From Paenibacillus_E oryzisoli_A (GTDB lineage: Bacteria; Bacillota; Bacilli; Paenibacillales; NBRC-103111): 64,000 nucleotides of DNA. Location of the stretch: assembly GCF_050467285.1 (NCBI RefSeq), contig NZ_JBCMUN010000017.1, positions 1 to 64,000 on the forward strand, written 5' to 3'. The translations under genes were made by a program, and so were the position numbers. The notes beneath the pieces are model-generated. The model searched no databases. It had not been told where the DNA came from and saw only the letters and a list, made by a program, of their open reading frames with translations. Within the stretch, counting starts at the first letter, position 1; each line of letters opens with the position of its first letter. Positions 53,376 to 61,619 of the stretch are shown piece after piece.

Positions 53376-56300
53376 TTACGGATTAATCGTTGTAAAAATG
53401 AGCGTCGGCACTTTGGCGCTATCCCCGTTCTCCAGCGTCGCCACAGTCGCCGGATTGTCGTTCGACAGCATGGCGAGACGGAAACTTAGCGTGCCGTCCG
53501 CTTGCGATTGCACATATTTCGTCACATCGAGGGTCACGTAGCTGTTCGCTTTGACCGGCATATCCGCCGCATCGATGTCGCTGAAAGCCCGCGCCGGTTG
53601 ATTTGCCGCCGTAATCCCTGTTGGGCTCCAGCTGTCTGAGGCGAGCCCCGACGCTAATAGATCTGCTCCTGCTTGCGCCGTGACCACATACAGCTTGAGC
53701 TGCACCGTATCCAGAACGCCCGGGAGCGAAGCCGGCATCGAGGCCTTGATGTAACCGACCTGCTTGCCGCCGTCCGTCTGAATCAGCATCGTAGTCGTGG
53801 TGCTGTAATTCGTCGATGTATTCGTCGAATAGACGCTGTCGACATACGTATCCGCGTCGACGACCTTTGTCGTCTGCGTCGGGGTGAGCACCTGAACGAC
53901 GCTCGCCGGCGAAGTGAAGCCGCCGTAGGAAGCCGTCAACGAGGCGCTGCCCAGCGCAGTGGCCGTCACGGCTCCGGCGGCAGTCACCGCAAGCGTGCCG
54001 GGTGCGCTGCTCGCGAAGGTAGCTGCTGCCGTCACATCCTCCGTCGAGCTGTCCGTGAATTGCGCCGTCACCTTGAGCTGCTTCACGCCGCCGCCAAGGG
54101 CGACATGTGCTGAAACGCCTGAGATCGCGACGCCGTTCAAAGCCGGCAGCGTCACATTAACGGTGTTGCTGGCCTTTTTGCGGTTGGCCTGGTCGATCGC
54201 TTCGATTTTGAACGTGTACGACGTTCCTGGAGAAAGTCCAGCCGTCGTATAGGACGTCTCGCTGCCAAACGTCGTGTCGTACAGAACGCCGTCTTTATAA
54301 ATGTTGTAGCCGACCACGCCTGTGTCGTCGCTTGCCGCAAGCCAGCTGATTTTCACGCTGCGTGGAGTAACAGAAGCCACAGCCAAAGGCGAGCCTGAGC
54401 TCCAGCTCGGCGCAGTGAGATCGTTCACGGTGCCGGAAGTGTACTCGTCAGCACCCACATCCGGTACGCCGGCGCGGGATTCACGATCCAGATCCTCCGT
54501 GATGTAGCCGAACGCTCCGCCGCTGCCGTAATTGCCAACCGAGCTGTTGATCGCCGGGCTGTTAGCGGCCAGCTTTTTATACGAAATCGTAAGCAGACGT
54601 TCGTATTCGCTCGAAGTCCACAGCCATGCGTAGTCTTGCTGGTTCAGCTGCAGCACGGCATCTTTCAACATCGGATATGACACATTCACCTCGGCGGACG
54701 TTAGCGGCGCGGTATTGCCCGTAATGAGCGGCACGCCATGCTGTGGAAACATGAGGTTGCCCGACCAGGACAAGCCGGGGATCGGCGTCATGATTTTGAT
54801 GAGCTCTTGTTCGCCGCCGACCACGAGGTTATTGGCGAACGTCAGGTTTTGCGGGGCCATGCCGTAGCGAATCAAGCCCAGCTCAATATTGCTTTTGTTG
54901 TCGACGAGTGTATTGTTGGCAACGGTTACATTTTTGGCGATATAGTGGTTGTTGCTTGGAATTGGCTGTGTAAGATTGTCATTGTCACCGGTCGTAAAAA
55001 CGATCGCTGCATCCCACTCCGTACCCGTCAGCCCCTGAAAATAGTTGTTGTACACACGATGATTTTCCCCGTACACCCGCACGCCGCCAGTACCCAAGGT
55101 TCGGTCGTCCGGTGTCGCCGGCGCCACTTCGCGGCCATTGCCGATGAACATATTCCCGTAGACGCTCGAGCCGTTGCCTGAACGAAGCGCCACCGTGCCC
55201 AGCGACTCAATGAAATAATTGTAGCGGATCGTATTGCCGCCGCTTTTCACCGAAATGTACTCCGGATCGCTGTCCACATGGTCGAAAATATTGTACTGAA
55301 TCGTCGCATTCGCATTCAAATGCACGAGATCCGTCACGCCAAGCCGGATGCCTTCGGATTCGTTAACCTGGCGGGGCAGCGTATTGCGGAAAATATTGTA
55401 TTCAACTAGATCATACTGCGTAATTTCGTAAAGTCCTGCGGTCGTATCCCGATTTCCGTCAAAAAGGATGAATTTGCCGCGATCTTTTTTGTTTTCCATC
55501 AGATTATGGTCGACTTGGTTGTGGTGGCTGCCCCAGCCATCGATGTACACCCAGTTCGACTTCGTCGCATCGGTTGCACCGCTTGGCGAATAGAAATGAT
55601 TGTTCGTGATGCGCATGTAGCTGCAGCCTGTGAGACGAATCCAGTTGGCGGCTGTCGCATCCATCACGAACGTGAGATCCTGCAGCGTGATGTAGGCGCT
55701 GTTCGTAAATTTGATCGGTCCGGCGTTGAAGACGGCTAAGCCTTTGTTTTTCGCCTTGATGACGATGGGGTTCGCCGCCGTCCCCATCTTGCCCGTGATG
55801 CTGAATGCGGCGTAATTGCCGTCGTTCAGCTCAATGACGTCGCCGGGGCTGGCCGCGTTGATCGCTTGCGCAAGCTGCGTCGAGTTGCTCACCGTCACGG
55901 TCGCCCCAGGCGGTGTCGAGCCGCTGCTTGTGGCGGCCGTGACGTCATCAAACGCCGCAGCCCCGGCGTAGCTGTAAAGGCCCACCTGTCCGGACGTGTA
56001 CGGCGTCGTGTCTGTGCCGGACAGCACCATCGTGCTGCCATAGTAGCCTTCCAGCTTGAGGCTGCCGTCGCTGTTTTGCGTCAGCAGCAGCTTCATCGGC
56101 AGGTAGCCGAGGTTGTCGAACGCAGGGCTCAGCGCTGTGTTCGTGACGGACACGCCGCTCGCATTCGGCGTTCCCGCTGTTTGCGGCACGCTGATTTTCG
56201 AGTTGCCGGTCACTTTTTCCAGGTAAAATTGATAGCTCGCAGAATTCTTCTTCATCGTGAAACGGTAGTAGGTCGCGGTTGTCCCGCTGACCGAATATCT

Positions 56301-56729
56301 GGCGACCAGCCCCGCATACGTGCTGTTCGCACCTGTGACCTTCAACTTCCCGCTGAGCGTTATGTCGCTTTTCGTGACGGCAGGCTCGGCTGCGCCCCAC
56401 TGATTCTGCGTGAGTACGTACGTGACACCTGTCGTCGCGTCTGTCTGCTGCAAGAAGTGATTCGGCTGCGGAGACGCCAACTCTTCGCCCATCGCCCAGG
56501 AGCTGGCACCGCCGACGACGGTTTTCCACGGCTGCGATGCCGTGGACGTGCTGCTCACCGGCAATGTGTAGCCGCTTGCGGATGTGCCATAGCTCTCAAA
56601 GTCCTCCGTCAGCGAAGTCGAAGTTGCGCTTGCTGTCGCCGGCGGAAGCAGACTGAGGCATAGCGCAGCCAGCATCAGCAGCGTTAGCATGCGTTTTTTG
56701 TTTACGCGGTTCCATCTTAATCTCATCAT
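53376..56729 (-). CDS. Secreted PL6-family polysaccharide lyase with FN3 and DNRLRE (CBM96-like) domains
   Basis: A 1,117-aa secreted lyase. Signal peptide to about residue 36; a jelly-roll module (about 40-265); a right-handed beta-helix of the PL6/chondroitinase B family (about 278-690); then FN3 (about 790-880), an Ig-like domain, and a C-terminal DNRLRE domain of the CBM96 type, known to bind alginate. The PL6 catalytic pair is visible as K495 in YISVKSGGN and R516 in VALRSGNG, spaced 21 residues as in chondroitinase B, and the calcium-binding NESEGIR precedes it. Start ATG 56729 after GGAGGG. First gene of the four-gene operon. PL6 acts on alginate or dermatan sulfate; alginate is favoured by CBM96. 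Confidence 0.88.
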   Translation of the reverse strand: MMRLRWNRVNKKRMLTLLMLAALCLSLLPPATASATSTSLTEDFESYGTSASGYTLPVSSTSTASQPWKTVVGGASSWAMGEELASPQPNHFLQQTDATTGVTYVLTQNQWGAAEPAVTKSDITLSGKLKVTGANSTYAGLVARYSVSGTTATYYRFTMKKNSASYQFYLEKVTGNSKISVPQTAGTPNASGVSVTNTALSPAFDNLGYLPMKLLLTQNSDGSLKLEGYYGSTMVLSGTDTTPYTSGQVGLYSYAGAAAFDDVTAATSSGSTPPGATVTVSNSTQLAQAINAASPGDVIELNDGNYAAFSITGKMGTAANPIVIKAKNKGLAVFNAGPIKFTNSAYITLQDLTFVMDATAANWIRLTGCSYMRITNNHFYSPSGATDATKSNWVYIDGWGSHHNQVDHNLMENKKDRGKFILFDGNRDTTAGLYEITQYDLVEYNIFRNTLPRQVNESEGIRLGVTDLVHLNANATIQYNIFDHVDSDPEYISVKSGGNTIRYNYFIESLGTVALRSGNGSSVYGNMFIGNGREVAPATPDDRTLGTGGVRVYGENHRVYNNYFQGLTGTEWDAAIVFTTGDNDNLTQPIPSNNHYIAKNVTVANNTLVDNKSNIELGLIRYGMAPQNLTFANNLVVGGEQELIKIMTPIPGLSWSGNLMFPQHGVPLITGNTAPLTSAEVNVSYPMLKDAVLQLNQQDYAWLWTSSEYERLLTISYKKLAANSPAINSSVGNYGSGGAFGYITEDLDRESRAGVPDVGADEYTSGTVNDLTAPSWSSGSPLAVASVTPRSVKISWLAASDDTGVVGYNIYKDGVLYDTTFGSETSYTTAGLSPGTSYTFKIEAIDQANRKKASNTVNVTLPALNGVAISGVSAHVALGGGVKQLKVTAQFTDSSTEDVTAAATFASSAPGTLAVTAAGAVTATALGSASLTASYGGFTSPASVVQVLTPTQTTKVVDADTYVDSVYSTNTSTNYSTTTTMLIQTDGGKQVGYIKASMPASLPGVLDTVQLKLYVVTAQAGADLLASGLASDSWSPTGITAANQPARAFSDIDAADMPVKANSYVTLDVTKYVQSQADGTLSFRLAMLSNDNPATVATLENGDSAKVPTLIFTTINP

Positions 56730-56846
56730 CACTTACCCTCCTCTATTATGGGATTAAGCTCATTATAAGGAGGTGCGGGCGGGAAACCCATGCGCGCGTT
56801 TAAGCAGGATTGTGTTTTTTTAAGGAGATCCTAGGGGAAAAAGCTA

Positions 56847-57029
56847 TAAAGGATGCCACAGCGCTTATTGTCCAGAAAATCTGGCGATATTAATTCTAAC
56901 GGTTACGATAGCGCTTATTGCGATAAAATCTAGTGAAAGTGGTCCGATTTCGTGCAAATAGGCTCGGTGGTAACCGTTAGAGTTTAAAACGAACGATTTT
57001 GGAACAAATAGCCGCTGTGGCAACCGTTA
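56847..57029. repeat. Four-unit intergenic element, family B copy 2
   Basis: Direct units with AGCGCTTATTG at 56860 and 56910 (step 50) face inverted units with CAAATAG at 56955 and 57005 (step 50), ending in TAACCGTTAG and CAACCGTTAG. Unit centres are about 50, 59 and 50 bp apart, as in the copy at 47478-47660. The first unit has lost its outer arm. It lies in the 467-bp gap between the PL6 and MerR genes. Confidence 0.8.
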
Positions 57030-57123
57030 GCGCCAGCAACATCCCGTCGTCGTCCCCGTGAAACCACCGTTTCGTGCACCGCAAGCATTTCACGAAACCA
57101 CACGGGTATAAAAAAATTTTCTC

Positions 57124-57154
57124 TTGCACCTTACGTAACGTCATCTTTTATAGT
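57124..57154 (+). promoter_or_regulatory. MerR-type promoter with 19-bp spacer
   Basis: A -35 TTGCAC (57124-57129) and -10 TATAGT (57149-57154) are 19 bp apart, the over-long spacing that MerR proteins correct. The spacer contains CTTACGTAACGT (57130-57141), a dyad of the kind these regulators bind. The MerR gene itself follows. Confidence 0.7.
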
Positions 57155-57170
57155 TACAATACCGGTATAA

Positions 57171-57184
57171 CGTTAGCGCTAACG
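57171..57184 (+). promoter_or_regulatory. Perfect 14-bp palindrome before the MerR gene
   Basis: CGTTAGCGCTAACG lies about 10 bp after the expected transcription start and directly ahead of the GAAGGAG ribosome site. It has the form of a LacI-type operator and may give a second layer of control. Confidence 0.45.
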
Positions 57185-57196
57185 AAGGAGTTGCCG

Positions 57197-57709
57197 ATGG
57201 AGCAATATTGGAAAGTAGGAGATCTATCCAGATTGACAGGACTCACTGTCCGGACGCTGCGGTTCTACGATCAGATCGGCTTGTTCTCTCCGTCCGCGCA
57301 GACGGATTCGGGTCACAGGTTGTACAATGAGTCCGATCTCTCGCGTCTGACGCAGATTGTGTCACTCAAAGAGTTGGGAATATCCCTTGAGGAGATCAAG
57401 TCCATCATTGGCGGCAAGCAGATCAGCCCACTGGACATCGTCAATCTGCAAATGACCCGAATCAAAGAACAGATCCAGGTACAGCAGAAGCTTCTTGAGC
57501 AGTTGCAGCATGTATCCAAGTTAATGCAAGGAAGGTCGCCGCTGGAAGTTGATGATTTCACACAACTGCTGCAAGCGATGAAAACGATCCACGAGAAACC
57601 GGTCATCACACGACAGACAAGCTGGGAGTATCGTCTGGATGTACTAGGAGACGTACTTGGAGATGCTTTCGGCGAAGAGCAGGAAGCTATGAAATCAGAG
57701 GAGGAATAA
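57197..57709 (+). CDS. MerR-family transcriptional regulator
   Basis: A 170-aa regulator. The winged HTH begins WKVGDLSRLTGLTVRTLRFYDQIGLFSPSAQTDSGHRLY; a dimerisation helix follows (TRIKEQIQVQQKLLEQLQHV). The C-terminal effector part is short. Start ATG 57197 after GAAGGAG; the frame upstream includes promoter sequence. The next gene starts 3 bp on, so it forms an operon with the two SRPBCC genes and probably regulates it. Confidence 0.88.
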   Translation: MEQYWKVGDLSRLTGLTVRTLRFYDQIGLFSPSAQTDSGHRLYNESDLSRLTQIVSLKELGISLEEIKSIIGGKQISPLDIVNLQMTRIKEQIQVQQKLLEQLQHVSKLMQGRSPLEVDDFTQLLQAMKTIHEKPVITRQTSWEYRLDVLGDVLGDAFGEEQEAMKSEEE

Positions 57710-57712
57710 CAC

Positions 57713-58144
57713 ATGACTGAACGATTTGTCAAACACGCTACTTTCGTCGTTGAGCGGACCTACATAGCGCCGCCAGCGAAGGTCTACATGGCCTGGGCCG
57801 ATCCGGCCCTCAAAGCAAAATGGTTCTCGAAAGCCGATATTTTCGAATTTCAGGTCGGTGGAAAAGAATACAGCAAAGGAGGTCCGCCAGGGGGGCCGAT
57901 CTTCACCTTCGACGCCTGCTACCAAGAGATTGTTCCTGAGCAGCGCATCGTCTACAGCTATACGCTGGATTCAGATGACACACGCATCTCCGCTTCGCTA
58001 ACCACGATCGAGCTCATCTCGACCGACGAGGGGACGAAGTTGATTTTCACAGAGCAAGGGGCGTTTTTCGACGGACATGATACACCGGAAGTGCGCGAGC
58101 ATGGAACAGGTGAAATGCTGGACGCTTTGGGCAAGTCGCTCTAA
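57713..58144 (+). CDS. SRPBCC (AHSA1-like) domain protein
   Basis: A 143-aa START/Bet v1-like protein. FVVERTYIAPPAKVYMAWADPALKAKWF and GGPIFTFDACYQEIVPEQRIVYSY are typical of the AHSA1-like ligand-binding fold. Cytoplasmic. Start ATG 57713, 3 bp past the MerR stop with GAGGAGG upstream. Likely binds a small hydrophobic ligand; no catalytic role is seen. Confidence 0.85.
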   Translation: MTERFVKHATFVVERTYIAPPAKVYMAWADPALKAKWFSKADIFEFQVGGKEYSKGGPPGGPIFTFDACYQEIVPEQRIVYSYTLDSDDTRISASLTTIELISTDEGTKLIFTEQGAFFDGHDTPEVREHGTGEMLDALGKSL

Positions 58145-58162
58145 ATCAAAGGAGGGCAACGT

Positions 58163-58645
58163 ATGAGTGAGCATACGGAGACAAATCATCGTTCAGCGCA
58201 TGCAGGCGAGAACGAAATCACGATTACCCGCGTCATAGATGCTTCGCGCGAGCTCGTATTTACGGCCTGGACGCAAGTGGAATATTTGGCAAAATGGTGG
58301 GGGCCTAACGAGTTTACATCAACTTTTCAAAAGTTTGAGATGACGCCCGGCGGAACTTGGGAATTTATTATGCACGGTCCAGACGGCGTCGATTATCCCA
58401 ACACCAATACCGTTATCGAGGTTGTCTGGCCCGAGCGTATCGTCCTTAGGCATGATCTGTTTCCCCATTTTGTGGCGACGGCCGTCTTTGAAGAGATGGA
58501 CGGCAAGACCAAACTTACTTACAGCAGCAAATTTGAAGAACGTGCGGATGTATTCGAAAAGGTGAAAGAATATGCGCTGCCGGGAGCCGAACAGACCATG
58601 AATCGTCTTGAGGACCTTCTAGCACATGCGTTTCCACGCGGTTAG
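58163..58645 (+). CDS. SRPBCC (AHSA1-like) domain protein
   Basis: A 160-aa paralogue of the previous protein. VIDASRELVFTAWTQVEYLAKWWGPNEFTSTF and GGTWEFIMHGPDGVDYPNTN match the AHSA1-like family. Start ATG 58163 after AAAGGAGG. Third gene of the MerR operon, closed by a strong terminator. Confidence 0.87.
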   Translation: MSEHTETNHRSAHAGENEITITRVIDASRELVFTAWTQVEYLAKWWGPNEFTSTFQKFEMTPGGTWEFIMHGPDGVDYPNTNTVIEVVWPERIVLRHDLFPHFVATAVFEEMDGKTKLTYSSKFEERADVFEKVKEYALPGAEQTMNRLEDLLAHAFPRG

Positions 58646-58653
58646 AAACAAAT

Positions 58654-58687
58654 AGAAGGGTCATCCGCTCCAAAGGATGACCCTTCT
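58654..58687. terminator. Bidirectional terminator between SRPBCC and kinase genes
   Basis: A perfect 13-bp stem AGAAGGGTCATCC with its complement (58654-58666 and 58675-58687) and an 8-nt loop, 9 bp after the SRPBCC stop and 20 bp from the kinase stop. Confidence 0.85.
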
Positions 58688-58706
58688 TCATGCCGTTATG
58701 GTCCCC

Positions 58707-60521
58707 TCACGTCTCCACATCCGGAAACCGCATAAACACCCGCGTCCCCATGCCCAGCTCGCTCTCCATTCGCAGCCCATACTGCTCGCCGAACAGCAGT
58801 TGAATCCTTCGGTGCACGTTCATCAGCCCGATGCCGCCGCTGTTGCCGCTGCCCTGGTGCAGCTTGGCCTCCGCCAATTGATTGGCGCTCAGCTGCTTGT
58901 TCAGCGACGCCAGCTGTTCGGGCGTCATGCCGACGCCGTTGTCCTCCAGCACGATGACGAGGTCGCCGTCCTGCAGGAAGGCGTCGAGCCGAATGTAGTG
59001 ATGCGCCTCGATGCCGTCAGCGAAGCCGTGCTGAAAAATGTTCTCGATCAGCGGCTGGAGGGTCAGCCGCGCGGTCTTTTTCAGAAAGAAGTGCGGCGGA
59101 ATCCGCACGTCCAGCTCGAACTCCCGGCCGACCCGGTGCTTCATAATGGTCATGTAGTTCAGGACATGCTTCAACTCGTTGACGACGGCCGTTTCTTCGA
59201 TGTTGTTTTGAATGGAGTAGCGAAACATCGACGCAATAGCATCGACAATTTCGGTAATCTCCGTCGACTGCTGGATGACCGCATAGACGATAATATTTTC
59301 GAGCGTGTTGTACAGAAAATGCGGATTAATCTGCAGCTGCAGCGATTGCAGCTCGGCCTTTTGACGCTCGAGCTCGGCGTCCTTCTTGGACAGCTCTGTC
59401 CGGTACAGCGTGTCCATGAGCTCCGAGAGGGAGATCACCATGAGATTGTAGCGGTGAATCAGCTCATCGAGCTCGTTGTTGGATTGCAGCTGCGGGATTT
59501 TCACCCAGTTGCCCTTCTCGGTCTGGCGCATGCCGTTTTTCAAAATCTGAATCGGCTTCGCGATTTTCCGCCCGAAATGATAGGAAATCAGAAGCGCAAT
59601 CAGGAGCGTCACACCACCGACCCAGAAGGACGAGGTGCGAATGCTGGAAAGCGGCCGATTAATGTCCGCCGTCGGAATGGACACGAGCAGGTTCCAGCCG
59701 GTGTAGGCCGATTTGGAGCTGACGACCATGCGGTTTTCGCCGAACGAAGCGTCTTTGAACGCCTTCCCGTCATTCCCTTCGATTTTGCCCATCAGCTCCT
59801 GTGTGACTGTCGCCCCGATCCGCTGCTTATCCGGGTGGTACACGATGCGTCCGTCATTATCGACGATGGCGAAAAAGCCGTTCGGCCCCAAATTGATGCC
59901 CTTCCACAGCGTCGCAAATTCATCCGCCTTGATCTCGATGGCCAGAATACCTTTGAATTCGTTAAACACTTCGCCGTGAATTTTGCGGGCCAGCGTGATG
60001 AATTGATTGTCGCTCTCCGCAAACACACTGTTGCTAATGATCGTCATATTGCCCTGGGGATCGGTCTCCTTGTCCAGCTCCGCCATCGTAAACGACGGAA
60101 CCGGATCAACGATCGGCTTCAGCGCCGGATTCTCGAAATAGACCCAGTGGTCGTTGTAATCGCCGAGGTACACGGTCATAATCTCCGGAGATTTGATAAA
60201 CAGCGGGTTGATGACGTTATCCATCAGCTTGTCCGTGAAGAGATAGTACTCGTAATCGCCGGTCGGCGGATCATCGAGGAACTTCTTCACAGCGCTGTTC
60301 GTGAACAGGGACAGGTGCGCGCGCTCATAATTTTTCAAGTAGAGATCCGTATGGTTGACGGCGTTCGAGACGATTTCGGTGAGATGCTGTTCACTCTGCT
60401 CCTTCAGCTTGCTGGACGAGATGTAGTACGATGAAAAGCCGATGGACATGACCGTAATGAGCACGATGGACGCGATGTAAAAGAAAATGCTGCGGGCTAA
60501 CGTACGCTTCGGCTTCATCAT
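58707..60521 (-). CDS. YesM-type sensor histidine kinase (third set)
   Basis: A 604-aa membrane kinase with helices at about 12-33 and 300-320 around a Cache-like sensor. The phosphoacceptor motif is SLQLQINPHFLYNTLENI, followed by LEDNGVGM and SGGIGLMNVHRRIQLLFG in the ATP-binding domain. Its ATG overlaps the stop of the response regulator by 4 bp, so regulator and kinase are co-translated. Transcribed leftwards. Confidence 0.92.
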   Translation of the reverse strand: MMKPKRTLARSIFFYIASIVLITVMSIGFSSYYISSSKLKEQSEQHLTEIVSNAVNHTDLYLKNYERAHLSLFTNSAVKKFLDDPPTGDYEYYLFTDKLMDNVINPLFIKSPEIMTVYLGDYNDHWVYFENPALKPIVDPVPSFTMAELDKETDPQGNMTIISNSVFAESDNQFITLARKIHGEVFNEFKGILAIEIKADEFATLWKGINLGPNGFFAIVDNDGRIVYHPDKQRIGATVTQELMGKIEGNDGKAFKDASFGENRMVVSSKSAYTGWNLLVSIPTADINRPLSSIRTSSFWVGGVTLLIALLISYHFGRKIAKPIQILKNGMRQTEKGNWVKIPQLQSNNELDELIHRYNLMVISLSELMDTLYRTELSKKDAELERQKAELQSLQLQINPHFLYNTLENIIVYAVIQQSTEITEIVDAIASMFRYSIQNNIEETAVVNELKHVLNYMTIMKHRVGREFELDVRIPPHFFLKKTARLTLQPLIENIFQHGFADGIEAHHYIRLDAFLQDGDLVIVLEDNGVGMTPEQLASLNKQLSANQLAEAKLHQGSGNSGGIGLMNVHRRIQLLFGEQYGLRMESELGMGTRVFMRFPDVET

Positions 60522-61531
60522 TTAATCCCCATCATATGCCGGTATTCGAGCGGGGAAAGTCCCGTGACCTTCTTGAACATCCGCGAAAAATGCGGATAGT
60601 TCTCGTAGCCGATTTCGTAAGCGATGTCATTGGTTTTGTAGTGCGGCATCTCCAGCATCCGCTTCGCCAGCTCAATTCGCTTGTTGATGCGGTACTGGAC
60701 GAACGTTTCTTTGAACACTTTTTTGAAAAGCAGGCTCAAATACGGCGGCGTAATGCCCAAATACTCGGCCACATCCTCCAACGAAAGGCTTTTGGTCAAG
60801 TTGGCGTCCATGTACACTTTCGCCTTCTGCATCAGATCCTGGCCTCCGCGCTGCAGCGCCAGTTCATCAATCACCTTCATAATATGCTCCTGCAGCAGGG
60901 CAAAATAGTGCATAATATCGGTCGTCGGCGCGAGCTCCTCGAGCTTCGGCTGGAAGCCGCGTCCGGACAGCCGCTTCATCAGCATCGGCAGGCAGTCCTG
61001 CAGCAGCTGGATGAACTCGGAGTCGGACGAAGACGCCGACAGGCAGTACAAGCGCAGCTCCTCGAGGTACGCCTCCACCTCATCAATACGCAGCGACCAT
61101 ATCGCGTCCACGATTTTCTCCACCCATTCCTCGTACTTGGCGATGGAGAGCACCGCGTGCTGACCTTGGGCAATCAGCTTGTTCAGCAGCTCGTGTATTT
61201 TAACTGGCGTAAACGGTTTCAATAAATATTCCTTCACCCCGAAGGACATCCCCTGCTGTGCGTAAGAGAAGTCGCTGTAGCCGGAGATGATCACCTTTTG
61301 AATGAGCGGGTATTTGTCGTGCACTTGCTTGCACAGCTCCAGCCCATCCATCTTCGGCATACGAATATCGGTAAAAAGCAGCTGAGGCATTGATTCCTCA
61401 ATCATGCGCAGCGCCTCCGCTCCATTACTTGCCGTCCGAATCCCTTCGAACGCATGCGGATGCTGCTTGATCATCAGGACAAGCCCTTTCAAGATCAGCG
61501 GTTCGTCGTCGACAACTAAGATCTGCTTCAT
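60518..61531 (-). CDS. YesN-type response regulator with AraC domain (third set)
   Basis: A 337-aa regulator, shorter than the other two in the window. The receiver (1-120) has VDDEP, the phosphorylation site in LFTDIRMPKMDG and YLLKPF. The AraC domain is at about 240-337 (LEDVAEYLGITPPYLSLLFKKVFKET and TNDIAYEIGYENYPHFSRMFKKVTG). Start ATG 61531 after GGGGGAG; the longer frame to 61609 runs through a terminator. It probably controls the importer genes upstream of it. Confidence 0.9.
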   Translation of the reverse strand: MKQILVVDDEPLILKGLVLMIKQHPHAFEGIRTASNGAEALRMIEESMPQLLFTDIRMPKMDGLELCKQVHDKYPLIQKVIISGYSDFSYAQQGMSFGVKEYLLKPFTPVKIHELLNKLIAQGQHAVLSIAKYEEWVEKIVDAIWSLRIDEVEAYLEELRLYCLSASSSDSEFIQLLQDCLPMLMKRLSGRGFQPKLEELAPTTDIMHYFALLQEHIMKVIDELALQRGGQDLMQKAKVYMDANLTKSLSLEDVAEYLGITPPYLSLLFKKVFKETFVQYRINKRIELAKRMLEMPHYKTNDIAYEIGYENYPHFSRMFKKVTGLSPLEYRHMMGIK

Positions 61532-61559
61532 CCAGCCGCTCCCCCTCGATGTGAAATGG

Positions 61560-61592
61560 AAAAAACATTCATCCTCAACCCGAGGATAAATG
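61560..61592 (-). terminator. Intrinsic terminator after the third binding-protein gene
   Basis: Minus-strand stem CATTTATCCTC/GAGGATGAATG (61582-61592 with 61566-61576, one G-U pair) followed by a T run. It lies 28 bp past the binding-protein stop and separates it from the regulator. Confidence 0.8.
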
Positions 61593-61619
61593 CTTTCTCC
61601 CATTCTCACAAGCTATTTT

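Noticed and set aside
58677..60434. 585-codon plus-strand frame opposite the third kinase
   Set aside because: Mirror of the histidine kinase; the kinase strand shows all expected motifs and an ATGA overlap.
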